64,000 nt of DNA from Kitasatospora sp. NBC_01250 (GCF_036226465.1 NZ_CP108476.1:1984001-2048000); one strand, 5' to 3'; counted from the stretch's first letter, positions 12,528 through 22,329 are shown. Translations and numbers: made by a program. Notes: generated from the letters alone by a model not told the origin.

Positions 12528-13072
12528 GCGCGGTACTCCTTGGGAACCTGACGGGCGGAAGTGGTTGTGGCGGCCAGCGCGGCGGCGATCCTGCCGCTCG
12601 CCGCGCCGCGCCAGATGTGGCAGATCGACAGCGCCAGCGCGTCCGCGGCGTCGGCCGGCTTGGGAGGCGCGTCCAGCCGCAGCAGCCTGGTCACCATCGC
12701 GGTGACCTGCGCCTTGTCGGCCCGGCCCGAGCCGGTGACGGCGGCCTTGACCTCACTGGGGGTGTGCAGCACCACCGGCAGGCCGCGCCGGGCGGCGCAG
12801 AGCATGGCGACCGCGCTGGCCTGCGCGGTGCCCATCACGGTGCGCACGTTGTGCTGGGCGAAGACCCGCTCGATGGCCACGATGTCGGGCCGGTGGGCGT
12901 CGAGCCAGCTCTCCAGCCCCTCCTCGATCGCCAGCAGCCGGCGCGGGACCTCCTCCTCGGCCGGGGTGCGCACCACGCCGACCCCGACCATCCGCAGCGG
13001 CCGGCCCGGCGCGCCGTCGACCACGCCGACGCCGCACCTGGTCAGCCCAGGGTCCACGCCCAGCACCCGCAC
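12524..13072 (-). CDS. ruvC: Crossover junction endodeoxyribonuclease RuvC
   Basis: Holliday-junction resolvase, 182 residues. The four acidic catalytic residues are present: D7 in GVDPG, E68 in AIER, and D141 and D144 in the [10 protein letters not shown] segment. It is the first gene of ruvC-ruvA-ruvB and is coupled to ruvA by a 4-nt overlap. A strong hairpin separates it from yebC, so it probably has its own promoter, which I could not place confidently. Confidence 0.96.
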   Translation of the reverse strand: MRVLGVDPGLTRCGVGVVDGAPGRPLRMVGVGVVRTPAEEEVPRRLLAIEEGLESWLDAHRPDIVAIERVFAQHNVRTVMGTAQASAVAMLCAARRGLPVVLHTPSEVKAAVTGSGRADKAQVTAMVTRLLRLDAPPKPADAADALALSICHIWRGAASGRIAAALAATTTSARQVPKEYRA

Positions 13073-13179
13073 GCTCCCACCCTCCGTCAGTCCTGCCGGC
13101 CCAGAGTCGGTCCGACCGGATCAGCATCGGTCCAACCAGGTCAGACCATAGCCGCCCGCTGCGACAGCGCCGCCAATGA

Positions 13180-13218
13180 CACCGGCCCGGCGGTCCCTGT
13201 AGGACCGCCGGGCCGGTG
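13180..13218 (-). terminator. Intrinsic terminator after yebC
   Basis: Perfect 17-bp inverted repeat (13180-13196 with 13202-13218) around a 5-base loop, between the yebC stop and the ruvC start. Confidence 0.85.
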
Positions 13219-13243
13219 GACGTCACGCTGACGAGCCCTCAGC

Positions 13244-14002
13244 TCACTCGGCGTCGAGCTGCGCACCCACCTCGTCGGAGATGTCGAAGTTGGCGAAGAC
13301 GTTCTGCACGTCGTCGCTGTCCTCCAGCGCGTCGATCAGCTTGAAGATCTTGCGGGCGCCGTCCACGTCCAGCTCGACCTGCATGCTGGGCACGAAGTTG
13401 GCGTCGGCCGAGTCGTAGTCGAGACCGGCGTCGACGAGCGCGGTGCGCACCGCGACCATGTCGGTCGCCTCGGAGATCACCTCGAAGGTGTCGCCGAGGT
13501 CGTTGACCTCCTCGGCGCCGGCCTCGAGGACGATGTCCAGGACCTTGTCCTCGTCCACGCCGTCGCTCTTCGGGACGATCACCACGCCCTTGCGGTTGAA
13601 CAGGTACGACACCGAGCCCGGGTCGGCCATCGAACCGCCGTTGCGGGTCATCGCCACGCGCACGTCGGAGGCGGCGCGGTTGCGGTTGTCGGTGAGGCAC
13701 TCGATCAGCACCGCGACGCCGTTGGGGCCGTAGCCCTCGTACATGATCGTCGAGTAGTCGGCCCCGCCGGCCTCGGCACCCGAACCGCGCTTGACCGCGC
13801 GGTTGATGTTGTCGATCGGGACCGAGCTCTTCTTGGCCTTCTGGATGGCGTCGTAGAGCGTCGGGTTGCCGGCCGGGTCACCGCCGCCGGTGCGCGCCGC
13901 CACCTCGATGTTCTTGATCATCTTGGCGAAGAGCTTGCCGCGCTTGGCGTCGATCACGGCCTTCTTGTGCTTGGTGGTAGCCCACTTAGAGTGGCCGGAC
14001 AT
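13244..14002 (-). CDS. YebC/PmpR family protein
   Basis: 252-residue cytoplasmic protein of the YebC/TACO1 family. Members have been described as transcriptional regulators and, more recently, as translation factors that help ribosomes through difficult motifs. The family start [23 protein letters not shown] and the internal NRAASDVR and VEAGAEEV-like segments are present. ATG 14002 is the family start; an upstream in-frame ATG at 14071 adds an atypical extension. In many bacteria yebC lies next to ruvC, as here, although a terminator separates them. Confidence 0.93.
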   Translation of the reverse strand: MSGHSKWATTKHKKAVIDAKRGKLFAKMIKNIEVAARTGGGDPAGNPTLYDAIQKAKKSSVPIDNINRAVKRGSGAEAGGADYSTIMYEGYGPNGVAVLIECLTDNRNRAASDVRVAMTRNGGSMADPGSVSYLFNRKGVVIVPKSDGVDEDKVLDIVLEAGAEEVNDLGDTFEVISEATDMVAVRTALVDAGLDYDSADANFVPSMQVELDVDGARKIFKLIDALEDSDDVQNVFANFDISDEVGAQLDAE

Positions 14003-14081
14003 CACCAGCTCCTTTACGTCGCCAAAGGGAAATGAAACAGGGGAGATCTTACCGGTGTCGAACCGGCGCACCGGTCACCGG

Positions 14082-14711
14082 TCAGACCCGCGCCGCTTCC
14101 AGCGCCTGCTCGGCCATCCGCACGAAGAACGCGTGCACCCGGTGGTCCCCCGTCAGCTCGGGGTGGAAGGAGGTGGCCAGCAGGTTGCCCTGGCGCACCG
14201 CCACGATCCGGCTCTCGGCGCCGTCGGCCGCCGGCAGCTCGGCCAGCACCTCGACACCGGCGCCCACCGACTCCACCCACGGGGCCCGGATGAAGACGCC
14301 GTGCACCGGCTCGCCCTCCAGGTGCGCGAAGGAGACCGCGGACTCGAAGGACTCGTTCTGCCGGCCGAAGGCGTTGCGGCGCACCGTCATGTCGATGCCG
14401 CCCACGCTCTGCTGGTCCTCGCGCCCGTCCAGGATCTTCTCGGCCAGCATGATCATGCCCGCGCAGGAGCCGTAGACCGGCATCCCCGCCGCCACCCGGG
14501 CGCGCAGCGGCTCCATCAGGCCGAAGGCCAGCGCCAGGTTGGACATCGTGGTGGACTCGCCGCCGGGTATCACCAGGGCGTCGACCTCGGCCAGCTCCTC
14601 GGCCCGGCGGACCGGACGGGCCAGGGCGTCCGCCTCGGCGAGCGCGATCAGGTGCTCACGGACATCGCCCTGCAGGGCCAGGACGCCGATGACGGGAGTG
14701 CTGCTCGACAC
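14082..14711 (-). CDS. pdxT: Pyridoxal 5'-phosphate synthase glutaminase subunit PdxT
   Basis: Class I glutaminase that supplies ammonia to PdxS for vitamin B6 synthesis. In 209 residues the nucleophile is C83 in [10 protein letters not shown], the triad is completed by H183 and E185 in SFHPE, and the PGGESTTM segment (49-56) is characteristic of PdxT. GTG 14711 is chosen because GAGGAA lies seven bases upstream (14719-14724). An upstream in-frame start at 14756 has no such site. It follows pdxS with a hairpin between them. Confidence 0.96.
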   Translation of the reverse strand: MSSSTPVIGVLALQGDVREHLIALAEADALARPVRRAEELAEVDALVIPGGESTTMSNLALAFGLMEPLRARVAAGMPVYGSCAGMIMLAEKILDGREDQQSVGGIDMTVRRNAFGRQNESFESAVSFAHLEGEPVHGVFIRAPWVESVGAGVEVLAELPAADGAESRIVAVRQGNLLATSFHPELTGDHRVHAFFVRMAEQALEAARV

Positions 14712-14768
14712 GGTGGAATTCCTCTTCACGTCGGTACTGCGGTTCGGTGCGGCCACATCCGCACGGAG

Positions 14769-14804
14769 CGGCCCGCCGCGACCCCAGGGGTGCGCGGCGG
14801 GCCG
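14769..14804 (-). terminator. Hairpin between pdxS and pdxT
   Basis: Perfect 12-bp inverted repeat (14769-14780 with 14793-14804) with a 12-base loop. It lies inside the pdxS-pdxT gap and may partly terminate or stabilise the upstream message, giving more PdxS than PdxT. Confidence 0.6.
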
Positions 14805-14819
14805 ACAGGCGCGGGCTGA

Positions 14820-15734
14820 CTACCAGCCGCGGTTGGCGTAGCGCTCGGTCTCGGGCAGGGTGTCGCAATTGATGCCGACCATGGCCTCGCCCAGGCCGCG
14901 GGAGACGTCCGCGATCACCTTCGGGTCGTCGTAGAAGGTGGTGGCCTTCACCACGGCGGCGGCGCGCTTGGCCGGGTCGCCGGACTTGAAGATGCCGGAG
15001 CCGACGAAGACGCCCTCGGCGCCCAGCTGCATCATCAGCGCGGCGTCGGCCGGGGTGGCCACACCACCGGCGGAGAACAGCACGACGGGGAGCTTGCCGA
15101 GCTGCGCGACCTCCTTGACCAGCTCGTACGGGGCCTGCAGGTTCTTGGCCGCGACGTAGAGCTCGTTCTCGTCCAGGGTGGTCAGGCGGCGGATGTCGGC
15201 GTTGATCTGGCGCATGTGGCGCACGGCCTCGACGACGTTGCCGGTGCCGGCCTCGCCCTTGGAGCGGATCATGGCCGCGCCCTCGGCGATGCGGCGCAGC
15301 GCCTCACCGAGGTTGGTGGCGCCACAGACGAAGGGGGTGGTGAAGGCCCACTTGTCGGAGTGGTTGACCTCGTCGGCCGGGGTGAGGACCTCGGACTCGT
15401 CGATGTAGTCGACACCGAGCGCCTGCAGGACCTGGGCCTCGACGAAGTGGCCGATGCGGGACTTGGCCATGACCGGGATGGAGACCGCGTTGATGATGCC
15501 GTCGATCATGTCCGGGTCGGACATCCGGGCCACGCCGCCGTCCTTGCGGATGTCGGCCGGGACCCGCTCCAGGGCCATGACGGCGACGGCACCGGCATCC
15601 TCGGCGATCTTGGCCTGCTCGGCGTTGACCACGTCCATGATCACACCGCCCTTGAGCTGCTCGGCCATGCCGCGCTTGACCCGGGCGGTACCGATCTGCG
15701 GCTGGTCGGCGGAAGCGGGAGTGCTGGTGGACAC
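14820..15734 (-). CDS. pdxS: Pyridoxal 5'-phosphate synthase subunit PdxS
   Basis: Synthase that assembles PLP from ribose 5-phosphate, glyceraldehyde 3-phosphate and ammonia, working with PdxT. The 304-residue TIM-barrel protein has the Schiff-base lysine K91 in VMAKSRIGH and the phosphate-binding [17 protein letters not shown] region. GTG 15734 is chosen from the conserved N-terminus and a GAGG about six bases upstream. It forms a pair with pdxT. Confidence 0.97.
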   Translation of the reverse strand: MSTSTPASADQPQIGTARVKRGMAEQLKGGVIMDVVNAEQAKIAEDAGAVAVMALERVPADIRKDGGVARMSDPDMIDGIINAVSIPVMAKSRIGHFVEAQVLQALGVDYIDESEVLTPADEVNHSDKWAFTTPFVCGATNLGEALRRIAEGAAMIRSKGEAGTGNVVEAVRHMRQINADIRRLTTLDENELYVAAKNLQAPYELVKEVAQLGKLPVVLFSAGGVATPADAALMMQLGAEGVFVGSGIFKSGDPAKRAAAVVKATTFYDDPKVIADVSRGLGEAMVGINCDTLPETERYANRGW

Positions 15735-15898
15735 GTGAGACCTCACTCGAAGACGAACCGGTGTGCTATCGCCCTATGGTAGGCCGTTCGGGTACGTGAT
15801 CGATGCGCCACCGAGTCCAGGCACACCAAATCGATACGACAATCAGTCCGTTTCCGAGCAGCCCGCGGCCAGGGTACGGTGCCCCGCCGAGCCCCGGT

Positions 15899-16444
15899 CT
15901 AGGCCACCGTCCCCTGCGGTACCAGGGCCGCCGGAGGCTCGTCGTCCATTTCGAAGGCGAGCGGGAACGGCGCCCGGCCGGCCAGGCGGAAGTACCGCAC
16001 GAGCCGGTGCGTGCGCACCGCGCGCGCCGCGCGCACCGCGTCGTTGTGGAACCGGCGGGCCATCGGTACCCGGCGCACCGCCGAGGTCAGATCGCGCACC
16101 GCCTCCTCGCCGCCGGGCGCGGCCCGCAGCTCGGCCAGTTGCTCGGGCTCGGCGAAGACCGCGCGCAGCGCCTGGCTCAGCTCGCTCTCCGCCACCTCCC
16201 GGTGCTCCTCGTCGGCCTGCCGCGCGGCGTGCGAGGCCTCGTAGAGCACGATCGAGGTGGCCGGGTCGAGCAGCGAGGACGTGGCCAGCTCCTGCGCCAC
16301 CGAGGCGCGGCGCAGCAGTTGGGCGTCCAGCGCCGCGCGGGCGGCGTCGATCCGCGCGTGCAGCCGGTCCAGCCGGCCCGCGGTCCAGCTCAGGTAGGCC
16401 GCGAAGAGCACCACGGCCACCGCGGCCCAGATCCAGGTAGTCAC
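15899..16444 (-). CDS. LemA-like membrane protein
   Basis: 181-residue protein with one N-terminal membrane helix (about 3-20) and a long helical, charged remainder. The pattern of a single helix followed by heptad-rich sequence and an ARRFHNDAVRAAR segment (about 128-140) resembles LemA-family proteins, but the match is weak and from memory. No enzyme motif is seen. GTG 16444 is used, with no convincing ribosome site. It lies between pimA-like and pdxS genes with the same orientation and could join either unit. Confidence 0.7.
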   Translation of the reverse strand: MTTWIWAAVAVVLFAAYLSWTAGRLDRLHARIDAARAALDAQLLRRASVAQELATSSLLDPATSIVLYEASHAARQADEEHREVAESELSQALRAVFAEPEQLAELRAAPGGEEAVRDLTSAVRRVPMARRFHNDAVRAARAVRTHRLVRYFRLAGRAPFPLAFEMDDEPPAALVPQGTVA

Positions 16445-16511
16445 GAGGCGTAACGCTACCGGCCCCGGACGGCGCCCCCGGCCCGCCCCCTACCGGTCCC
16501 GCTCCCATGCC

Positions 16512-17681
16512 CTAGTCCCGCGTCAGCCCCAGCCGCTCGCGCCAGCCGCTGCGTTCGTCCTCGCGCACCTTGGGCGCACTGCCCATCCCGTCGGTCACCG
16601 TCTCGTACACCGAGAGGATGTCCGCGCCGACCGTCGACCAGTCGAAGCGCCGCACGTGCTCGGTCGCGGCCGCCCGCAGCTCGGCCAGCCGCGCCGGATC
16701 GTCCAGCAGCCGCACCGCGGTCGCCGCCAGCGCCTCGGCGTCCTCCACCGGGAACAGCTCGCCGGCCCGACCGCCGTCCAGCACCTGGGCGAACGCGTCC
16801 AGGTCGCTGGCCAGCACCGCCGCCCCCGCCGCCATCGCCTCCACCAGGATGATCCCGAAGCTCTCCCCGCCGGTGTTGGGCGCCACGTACAGGTCGACGC
16901 TGCGCAGCAGCCGCGCCTTCTCCACGTCGCTGATCATGCCCAGGAACTCCACCCGGGCCCGGACCTCGGGCGCGAGGCCGGCCGCGGCCTCCGCCTCGTC
17001 GCCCTTGCCCGCCACCAGCAGGCGCACCTCGGGGTGGGCGGCCAGGATCGCCGGGAGCGCGGCGAGCAGGGTCGGCAGTCCCTTGCGCGGCTCGTTCATC
17101 CGCCCGACGAAGCCGATCGTCGCGCCCGTCCAGCGCTCGTCCCGCCCCGCCTCGGCGAAGAAGGAGACGTCCACGCCGTTGGGGATCACCACCGCGTCGC
17201 CGCCCAGGTGCTCGACCAGGGTTCGGCGGGCGTACTCGCTCACCGCGATCCGGCCGCTGATCTTCTCCAGCGCCGGCTGCAGGATCGGCGAGGCCGCCAC
17301 CATCACCCGCGAGCGCGGGTTGGCGGTGTGGAAGGTGGCCACCATCGGCCCGGTGGCCGCCCAGGCGGCCAGTATCGACAGGCTCGGCGCGGTCGGCTCG
17401 TGCACGTGCAGGATGTCGAACTCCCCGTCGCGCAGCCAGCGCCGCACCCGGGTGGCCGACAGGATCCCGAAACTGAGCCGCGCCACCGACCCGTTGTAGG
17501 GCACGGCCACCGCCCGCCCGGCCGAGACCACGTACGACGGCAGCGCCGACTCGTCCTCGGCCGGGGTCAGCACAGAGACCTTGTGGCCCAGGGCGATCAG
17601 CTGCTCGGCCAGGTCCCGGATGTGGAACTGCACCCCGCCCGGGACGTCCCAGTCGTACGGGCAGACGATACCGATCTTCAT
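16512..17681 (-). CDS. pimA: GT4 glycosyltransferase, phosphatidylinositol mannosyltransferase PimA-like
   Basis: Membrane-associated GT4 enzyme expected to transfer mannose from GDP-mannose to phosphatidylinositol, the first step of PIM synthesis. The 389-residue product has the N-terminal glycine-rich loop DVPGGVQFH (12-20), the acceptor-site HVHEP (92-96), a central VGRMNEPRKG turn (192-201) and the EX7E motif E273-E281 in ESFGIILVE. ATG 17681 has GGGGAG upstream. The function is inferred mainly from context, because the PI-phosphate synthase and PIM acyltransferase genes are next to it in the same order as in mycobacteria. Confidence 0.88.
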   Translation of the reverse strand: MKIGIVCPYDWDVPGGVQFHIRDLAEQLIALGHKVSVLTPAEDESALPSYVVSAGRAVAVPYNGSVARLSFGILSATRVRRWLRDGEFDILHVHEPTAPSLSILAAWAATGPMVATFHTANPRSRVMVAASPILQPALEKISGRIAVSEYARRTLVEHLGGDAVVIPNGVDVSFFAEAGRDERWTGATIGFVGRMNEPRKGLPTLLAALPAILAAHPEVRLLVAGKGDEAEAAAGLAPEVRARVEFLGMISDVEKARLLRSVDLYVAPNTGGESFGIILVEAMAAGAAVLASDLDAFAQVLDGGRAGELFPVEDAEALAATAVRLLDDPARLAELRAAATEHVRRFDWSTVGADILSVYETVTDGMGSAPKVREDERSGWRERLGLTRD

Positions 17682-17697
17682 GGGCGCTCCCCCGCGA

Positions 17698-18657
17698 CTA
17701 GGCATGCGTCGTCGGCTCGGCCGACGTCCCCTGCTCCTGCTGCGCGTCCTGTGGCCGCGCAGCCCCCTCGGACGGCAGATCCGCCACCCAGAACCGCTGC
17801 AGCATGTGCCAGTCCTGCGGGTGCTCGGCGATCCCCGCCGCCCACAGGTCGGCCATCGCCTGCGTCATCGCCGCCTTGGCCACCTGCCGGTCCGGCCCCT
17901 CCGGCGCCTCGATCGGCGGATGGATCCGGGCCCGCATCACCGGCCCGTCGTACCAGAGGGTCACCGGCAGCAGCGCCGCACCGGTCCGCTGGGCCAGCGC
18001 CGCCGGCCCCGCGGGCATCCGGGTCGTCTCACCGAAGAACTCCACCGGCAGGCCGGCGGCCGACAGGTCCCGGTCCCCCACCAGGCAGACCAGCTTGCCC
18101 GCGCGCAGCCGCCGGGCCAGCGTGCCGATCACCGAGACGTCGCTGCCGGTCAGCGCCAGCACCTCCATGCCCAGGCCCTCGCGGTAGGCCACGAACCGGT
18201 CGAAGAGCGACTCCGGCTTGAGCCGCTCGGCCACCGTGGTGAAGTTGAATCCCAGGTGCCGCACCACCCAGGCGCCCGCCAGGTCCCAGTTCGCCATGTG
18301 CGGCAGCGCTATGACCGCGCCCCGGCCCGACTCCATCGCCGTCACCAGGTGCTCGATGCCCTCGACCTGCATCCGGTCGGCGATCTTGCGGTCGTCCCAG
18401 GTCGGCAGCCGGAACGACTCCATCCAGTACCGCAGGTACGAGCGCATCCCGGCCCGGGAGAGCTCGCGCAACTCGGCCGGCGAGGCGGTGGGCCGTACCC
18501 GGGCCAGGTTCGCCTCCAGCCTGCTCACCCCGCGCCCGCGCCGCCGCCAGGTGAAGTCGGCGAGCTGGTCGCCCAGCACCCGCACCACCGGCTCGGGCAG
18601 CAGCTTCAGTACCGCCCAGCCTGCGGCGTACCCGGAGTCGACCAGCTTCTCGCGCAT
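17698..18657 (-). CDS. Phosphatidylinositol mannoside acyltransferase (HtrB/MsbB family)
   Basis: 319-residue membrane-associated acyltransferase, probably adding a fatty acid to the mannose of PIM (PatA role). The catalytic HX4D motif is H120-D125 in HMANWD, with a GDRDLSAAG segment (about 190-200) that recurs in the family. Sixteen bases separate its TAG stop from the pimA start, and 9 bp separate it from pgsA upstream, so the three are probably co-transcribed. Substrate assignment depends on this context; the fold alone would also fit a general lysophospholipid acyltransferase. Confidence 0.85.
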   Translation of the reverse strand: MREKLVDSGYAAGWAVLKLLPEPVVRVLGDQLADFTWRRRGRGVSRLEANLARVRPTASPAELRELSRAGMRSYLRYWMESFRLPTWDDRKIADRMQVEGIEHLVTAMESGRGAVIALPHMANWDLAGAWVVRHLGFNFTTVAERLKPESLFDRFVAYREGLGMEVLALTGSDVSVIGTLARRLRAGKLVCLVGDRDLSAAGLPVEFFGETTRMPAGPAALAQRTGAALLPVTLWYDGPVMRARIHPPIEAPEGPDRQVAKAAMTQAMADLWAAGIAEHPQDWHMLQRFWVADLPSEGAARPQDAQQEQGTSAEPTTHA

Positions 18658-18666
18658 TCGCCCGCC

Positions 18667-19335
18667 TCAGCTCTTCCGTGCGCCGTCGGTGTCCCGCGCG
18701 GCCAGGGCCGCGGCCTCGAAGGCCTCCCGGCGCACCGTCAGCATCCGCTGCAGCACCGTGACCAGACTTCCCACGCCCACCACCCAGAGCGCCACCGGCA
18801 GCAGCCACTCCACGTACGGCACCCCGAAGGTGTGCAGCCCCGCCACTCCGGCCGCGACCAGCGTGATCACCAGCCGCTCGGCCCGCTCGACGAGCCCGGA
18901 GACGTCACAGGGCAGGCCCAGGCTCTCGGCCCGCGCCTTCGTGTACGACACCACCTGGCCGCTCGCCAGGCAGAGCACCGCCATCGCGCAGAGCAGGTCG
19001 TTGTTCCCGCTGCCCGCGTACCAGAGCGCCAGGCCGCCGAAGATCGCCGCATCCGCCACCCGGTCCAGCGTGGAGTCCAGGAACGCCCCCCACTTGTTGG
19101 AGGTGCCCGCCTGGCGGGCCATGTTCCCGTCCACCAGGTCCGAGAAGATGAACAGGGTGATGGTGATCGTTCCCCAGAAGAACTCGCCCCGCGGGAAGAA
19201 GACCAGCGCACCGGCCACCGAACCCGCCGTACCGACCAGCGTCACCGCGTCGGGACTCACCCCCCAGCGCAGCAGCAGGGCGGCGAACGGGGTCAGGACA
19301 CGTGTGAAGAAGGCACGCGCGTATTTGTTGAGCAT
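18667..19335 (-). CDS. pgsA: CDP-alcohol phosphatidyltransferase, PI-phosphate synthase-like
   Basis: Integral membrane enzyme that probably joins CDP-diacylglycerol and inositol phosphate. The 222-residue protein carries the diagnostic CDP-alcohol motif with D66, D69-G70, A73-R74, G83 and D87, D91 (DLVDGNMAR ... GAFLDSTLD), on the second of about six membrane helices. Starting the acyltransferase and mannosyltransferase block points to phosphatidylinositol rather than phosphatidylglycerol synthesis. The symbol pgsA follows actinobacterial usage and should not be read as glycerol-specific. Confidence 0.88.
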   Translation of the reverse strand: MLNKYARAFFTRVLTPFAALLLRWGVSPDAVTLVGTAGSVAGALVFFPRGEFFWGTITITLFIFSDLVDGNMARQAGTSNKWGAFLDSTLDRVADAAIFGGLALWYAGSGNNDLLCAMAVLCLASGQVVSYTKARAESLGLPCDVSGLVERAERLVITLVAAGVAGLHTFGVPYVEWLLPVALWVVGVGSLVTVLQRMLTVRREAFEAAALAARDTDGARKS

Positions 19336-19461
19336 GGCCTTCCCGACCGCTCCGATCTCACTTCGGGGAGTTCACCGGCGGCCATCAGCTGCGGCAGCAC
19401 CGGGCGGCCGAGTGGATCAGCCCACCCGGCGTGACCCATGGTATCCAGGCCGTCGGACCCG

Positions 19462-19878
19462 CTACGCCCGGCGCGGCAGCGCACAGGCCGCGGTGCCACC
19501 CGGCAGCCGGTGCCGATGGCGTGCCACCACCCGGTAGAGGCCCGACGCGAGCGGCCGCACCGGCGCCAGCGTCAACACCGCGCCCAGGTACGCCCAGGCG
19601 TTCCCCGACCGCAGCAGCAGCTTCGCCACCGCCTGCGCCCCGCCGAAGACCTCCCCCGGGGGCGTCACCCAGAGCACCTCCCGCTGTGCACGCTCCTTGC
19701 TCACCCCCAGCGCCGCGAGGTCGGCGAACTGGAACGGCCGGGCCGTCCAGCCCCCCGAGGCCAGCGTCTGGCGCAGGTACCGCTCGGCCAGCCGGACGCA
19801 GGAGGTGCAGAACGCGCAGTCCCCGTCGAAGACCAGCACCGGATCAGGGGCCCGGATCAGAGCTTCCTCAGTAACCAT
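19462..19878 (-). CDS. DCC-family (DUF393) thiol-disulfide oxidoreductase-like protein
   Basis: 138-residue protein of the DUF393/DCC family. The family signature is the FDGDCAFC stretch, with C21 and C24 forming a CxxC and a further C27. The rest is short and partly hydrophobic. The molecular role of DUF393 proteins is not established; thiol redox chemistry is inferred from the CxxC. ATG 19878 is preferred over a 20-residue upstream extension. It is near the PI lipid genes in the same orientation. Confidence 0.75.
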   Translation of the reverse strand: MVTEEALIRAPDPVLVFDGDCAFCTSCVRLAERYLRQTLASGGWTARPFQFADLAALGVSKERAQREVLWVTPPGEVFGGAQAVAKLLLRSGNAWAYLGAVLTLAPVRPLASGLYRVVARHRHRLPGGTAACALPRRA

Positions 19879-20031
19879 GACACCGATCCTGCACCATCCG
19901 GATCGAAGTGCCGCAGACGGGGAAGACTCGTGCCACACCGATCGGGTGACGGCTCTTCAGACGATCATCGACGCGACAGGTCGGCGGCGCGATACCCTGC
20001 CGCTGACAGGGGAGGAGGGGAGGCCGCAGCC

Positions 20032-21678
20032 ATGAGCAAGCTCGACATGACCCCGGGTGCGCAGATACCCCGCACGGATGCCGCACCGCAGACCGCGGTC
20101 ACCCAGGCACTCGCGTCGGTCGCCTACCGCGACGGCGAGGTGGACGGCTTCGTCGAGGCCGTCCAGCCGGGCGTCAACGGAAAGCCTGGCCGGTTCAAGC
20201 TGCTGCGCCCCAACCTCGGCGAGGCCTACAGCAAGGCCGTGATCGCCCGCACGCTGGGGGCCGGGCGCAAGCCGATCGTGCCCTCCTTCGGCACCGAGCC
20301 CCGGATGGTGGTCGAGCACTGCCTCGCCGCCGAGGAGGTGCGGGCCACCCGCGACCGCAGGCTGATGCTGGTGACGCTGCTCACCGGTGTCCTCTTCCTG
20401 CCCGGCACGCTGCTCTGGCTGATCGGCTTCCGGCTGCGGATCTGGCTGCGCGCAGGGCCGTCGCGCCGCGAGGGGGTCTTCGGTCCGATCGTGGTGACCG
20501 TGCTGCTGGTGCTGGCCGGTCTCCTCGCCTGGCGGCCACCGGTCGGCGGGCCGCTCGGCCTCTACCTCCGAGTGATCATGCTCGTCCCGGTCCTCGGCTG
20601 GTTCCTCGCCAAGCGGATCTGCCTGAGCACCCTCAAGGAGCTGCGGGCCCGGTGGACCGAGGTGATCGACGGCAACGCGGTCGCCGTCGTGCCACAGGCC
20701 GTGCCGCGCCACGACCAGGACGAGCGCGCCGCCCAGCTCAAGGTCAAGCTCACCGAGCTCTCCCTGGAGCAGGACACCAACGTCCTGCACTACGCGGGCG
20801 TCAACGGGATACTCGGCCTCGGCAAGCGCTGGGGCTCCTGGGAGCTGGTGGAGGACCTGCGGCCGGCCGAGGGCCACGAGGACTTCCGCACCTTCCACAC
20901 CTGGGACCTGGTCAAGAAGATCACCGACCGGCTCAACGGGCTGGGCCGCAGCGACGTCGGCAACGGCGGCGTGCCGCACTCCTCCGTCGAGCAGTGGGTG
21001 ATCATGGAGGTCGGCGCCGGGGCCGACGAGATCGGACGCCCCGGCGGCCCCGACATGGACGGCCCGCGGATGCGCGACCACGCCGTGGTCAACATCGCCA
21101 ACCGCCAGGGCTTCGGCCTCGACGGCCCCCGGCACTACCTCGGCACCCAGTTCGTCCTCAACAAGGGCCGACTGGTCGTCAGCGTGCTGGTCACCGTCAC
21201 CGTGCTCGGCAACACCCTGCGGGTCTCGGTCAACGGCCACACCCTGGGGCCGGTGGCCGGCGTCTTCCACGACAAGCCCAAGCCCAAGGAGATGACCCAG
21301 GCCAAGACGGGCAAGTTCTGGGAGGAACGGACCATCCAACTGCCGCTGATCGACAACGACGAGGTGGTCCGCCAGGCGCTGCGCGCCCCGTTCCTGCGGG
21401 CCCCCGGGCTGCTCGCCTGGCTCGGCGGCACGATGAAGCTCCCGGAGCCCTTCGGCCTGCGCACCGCCTGGGCCACCGGGCCCTGGAACAGCCGCTTCAT
21501 GGCCGACGACTCCATGCGGATCGTCACCCCGGTGGTCAGCGCGGTGCTCGCCGCCACCATCGATTTCCTCGCCGACCACGACATCAACACCGACCGGTTC
21601 ACCAACCGCGGCCTGATCATGCGCTCCGAGCTGCAGGGCGTCCGGCCCTTCAAGTCGGACGTCTACGACGCCTGGTGA
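20032..21678 (+). CDS. Unrecognised membrane protein, 548 residues
   Basis: I do not recognise this family. The N-terminal ~110 residues are soluble; hydrophobic helices lie at about 111-133, 152-168 and 177-194, with another apolar stretch near 380-398. The region between and after them is a large cytoplasmic-looking domain rich in charged and aromatic residues, including KKITDRLNGLGRSD and PGGPDMDGPRMRDHAVVNIANRQG. ATG 20032 is chosen for the GGGGAGG at 20017-20023; frame-compatible upstream sequence back to 19438 has no good site. It is the only plus-strand gene in a block of minus-strand lipid and translation genes and converges on the HIT gene. Confidence 0.85.
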   Translation: MSKLDMTPGAQIPRTDAAPQTAVTQALASVAYRDGEVDGFVEAVQPGVNGKPGRFKLLRPNLGEAYSKAVIARTLGAGRKPIVPSFGTEPRMVVEHCLAAEEVRATRDRRLMLVTLLTGVLFLPGTLLWLIGFRLRIWLRAGPSRREGVFGPIVVTVLLVLAGLLAWRPPVGGPLGLYLRVIMLVPVLGWFLAKRICLSTLKELRARWTEVIDGNAVAVVPQAVPRHDQDERAAQLKVKLTELSLEQDTNVLHYAGVNGILGLGKRWGSWELVEDLRPAEGHEDFRTFHTWDLVKKITDRLNGLGRSDVGNGGVPHSSVEQWVIMEVGAGADEIGRPGGPDMDGPRMRDHAVVNIANRQGFGLDGPRHYLGTQFVLNKGRLVVSVLVTVTVLGNTLRVSVNGHTLGPVAGVFHDKPKPKEMTQAKTGKFWEERTIQLPLIDNDEVVRQALRAPFLRAPGLLAWLGGTMKLPEPFGLRTAWATGPWNSRFMADDSMRIVTPVVSAVLAATIDFLADHDINTDRFTNRGLIMRSELQGVRPFKSDVYDAW

Positions 21679-21695
21679 CCAGAGGCCAAAACGCT

Positions 21696-21725
21696 GCGGG
21701 GCCCGGTGTTCGCACCGGGCCCCGC
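21696..21725. terminator. Bidirectional terminator between the membrane-protein and HIT genes
   Basis: Perfect 13-bp inverted repeat (21696-21708 with 21713-21725) with a stable TTCG tetraloop, between convergent genes. Confidence 0.85.
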
Positions 21726-21741
21726 GGCTTTACGGCGCCGC

Positions 21742-22290
21742 CTACGGCTGCGGCCAGGCGTCGGCCAGCATCTTGCGGGTGTCGGCCAGCAGCTGCGGCA
21801 GCACCTTGGTGTGCCCCACCACCGGCATGAAGTTGGTGTCCCCGCCCCAGCGCGGCACCACGTGCTGGTGCAGGTGCGCCGCGATCCCGGCTCCGGCGGC
21901 CGCACCCTGGTTCATCCCGATGTTGAAGCCGTGCGCCCCCGAGGCCGCCCGCAGCGCGGTCATCGCCTGCTTGGTCAGCAGCGCGACCTCGACGGTCTCC
22001 TCCTCGGTCAGCTCCGTGTAGTCGGCCACGTGCCGGTACGGGACCAGCATCAGGTGACCGCCGTTGTAGGGGTACAGGTTGAGCACCGCGAAGGCGTGCA
22101 GCCCGCGCTTGATGATCAGCCCGTCCTCGTCGCTGAGCGACGGAATCGAGCAGAACGGGCAACCGTCATCGGGGGCAGGCCCGGTGGGCTTGTTCTCACC
22201 CTGGATGTAGGCCATCCGATGGGGCGTCCACAGGCGCCGGAAGCCGTCCGGCTCCCCGACACCCTGCTGCAGTTCCGGCTCACTCGTCAT
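21742..22290 (-). CDS. HIT-domain protein
   Basis: 182-residue nucleotide hydrolase or transferase of the histidine-triad superfamily. The triad is HLHQHV (H139, H141, H143). Two cysteines, C44 and C47 in CPFCSIP, probably hold a zinc with downstream residues. The segment ILYPYNGGHL-like (NLYPYNGGHLMLVPYRHV, about 71-88) is also typical. Two ATG starts, 22290 and 22302, are close; neither has a strong ribosome site. In actinobacteria a HIT gene often sits between thrS and the PI synthase gene, as here. Its substrate (for example dinucleoside polyphosphates or AMP-lysine) is not predictable. Confidence 0.88.
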   Translation of the reverse strand: MTSEPELQQGVGEPDGFRRLWTPHRMAYIQGENKPTGPAPDDGCPFCSIPSLSDEDGLIIKRGLHAFAVLNLYPYNGGHLMLVPYRHVADYTELTEEETVEVALLTKQAMTALRAASGAHGFNIGMNQGAAAGAGIAAHLHQHVVPRWGGDTNFMPVVGHTKVLPQLLADTRKMLADAWPQP

Positions 22291-22329
22291 GTCGATCAGC
22301 ATATTCGGCCGGACCCCCCGCCAAACCAG

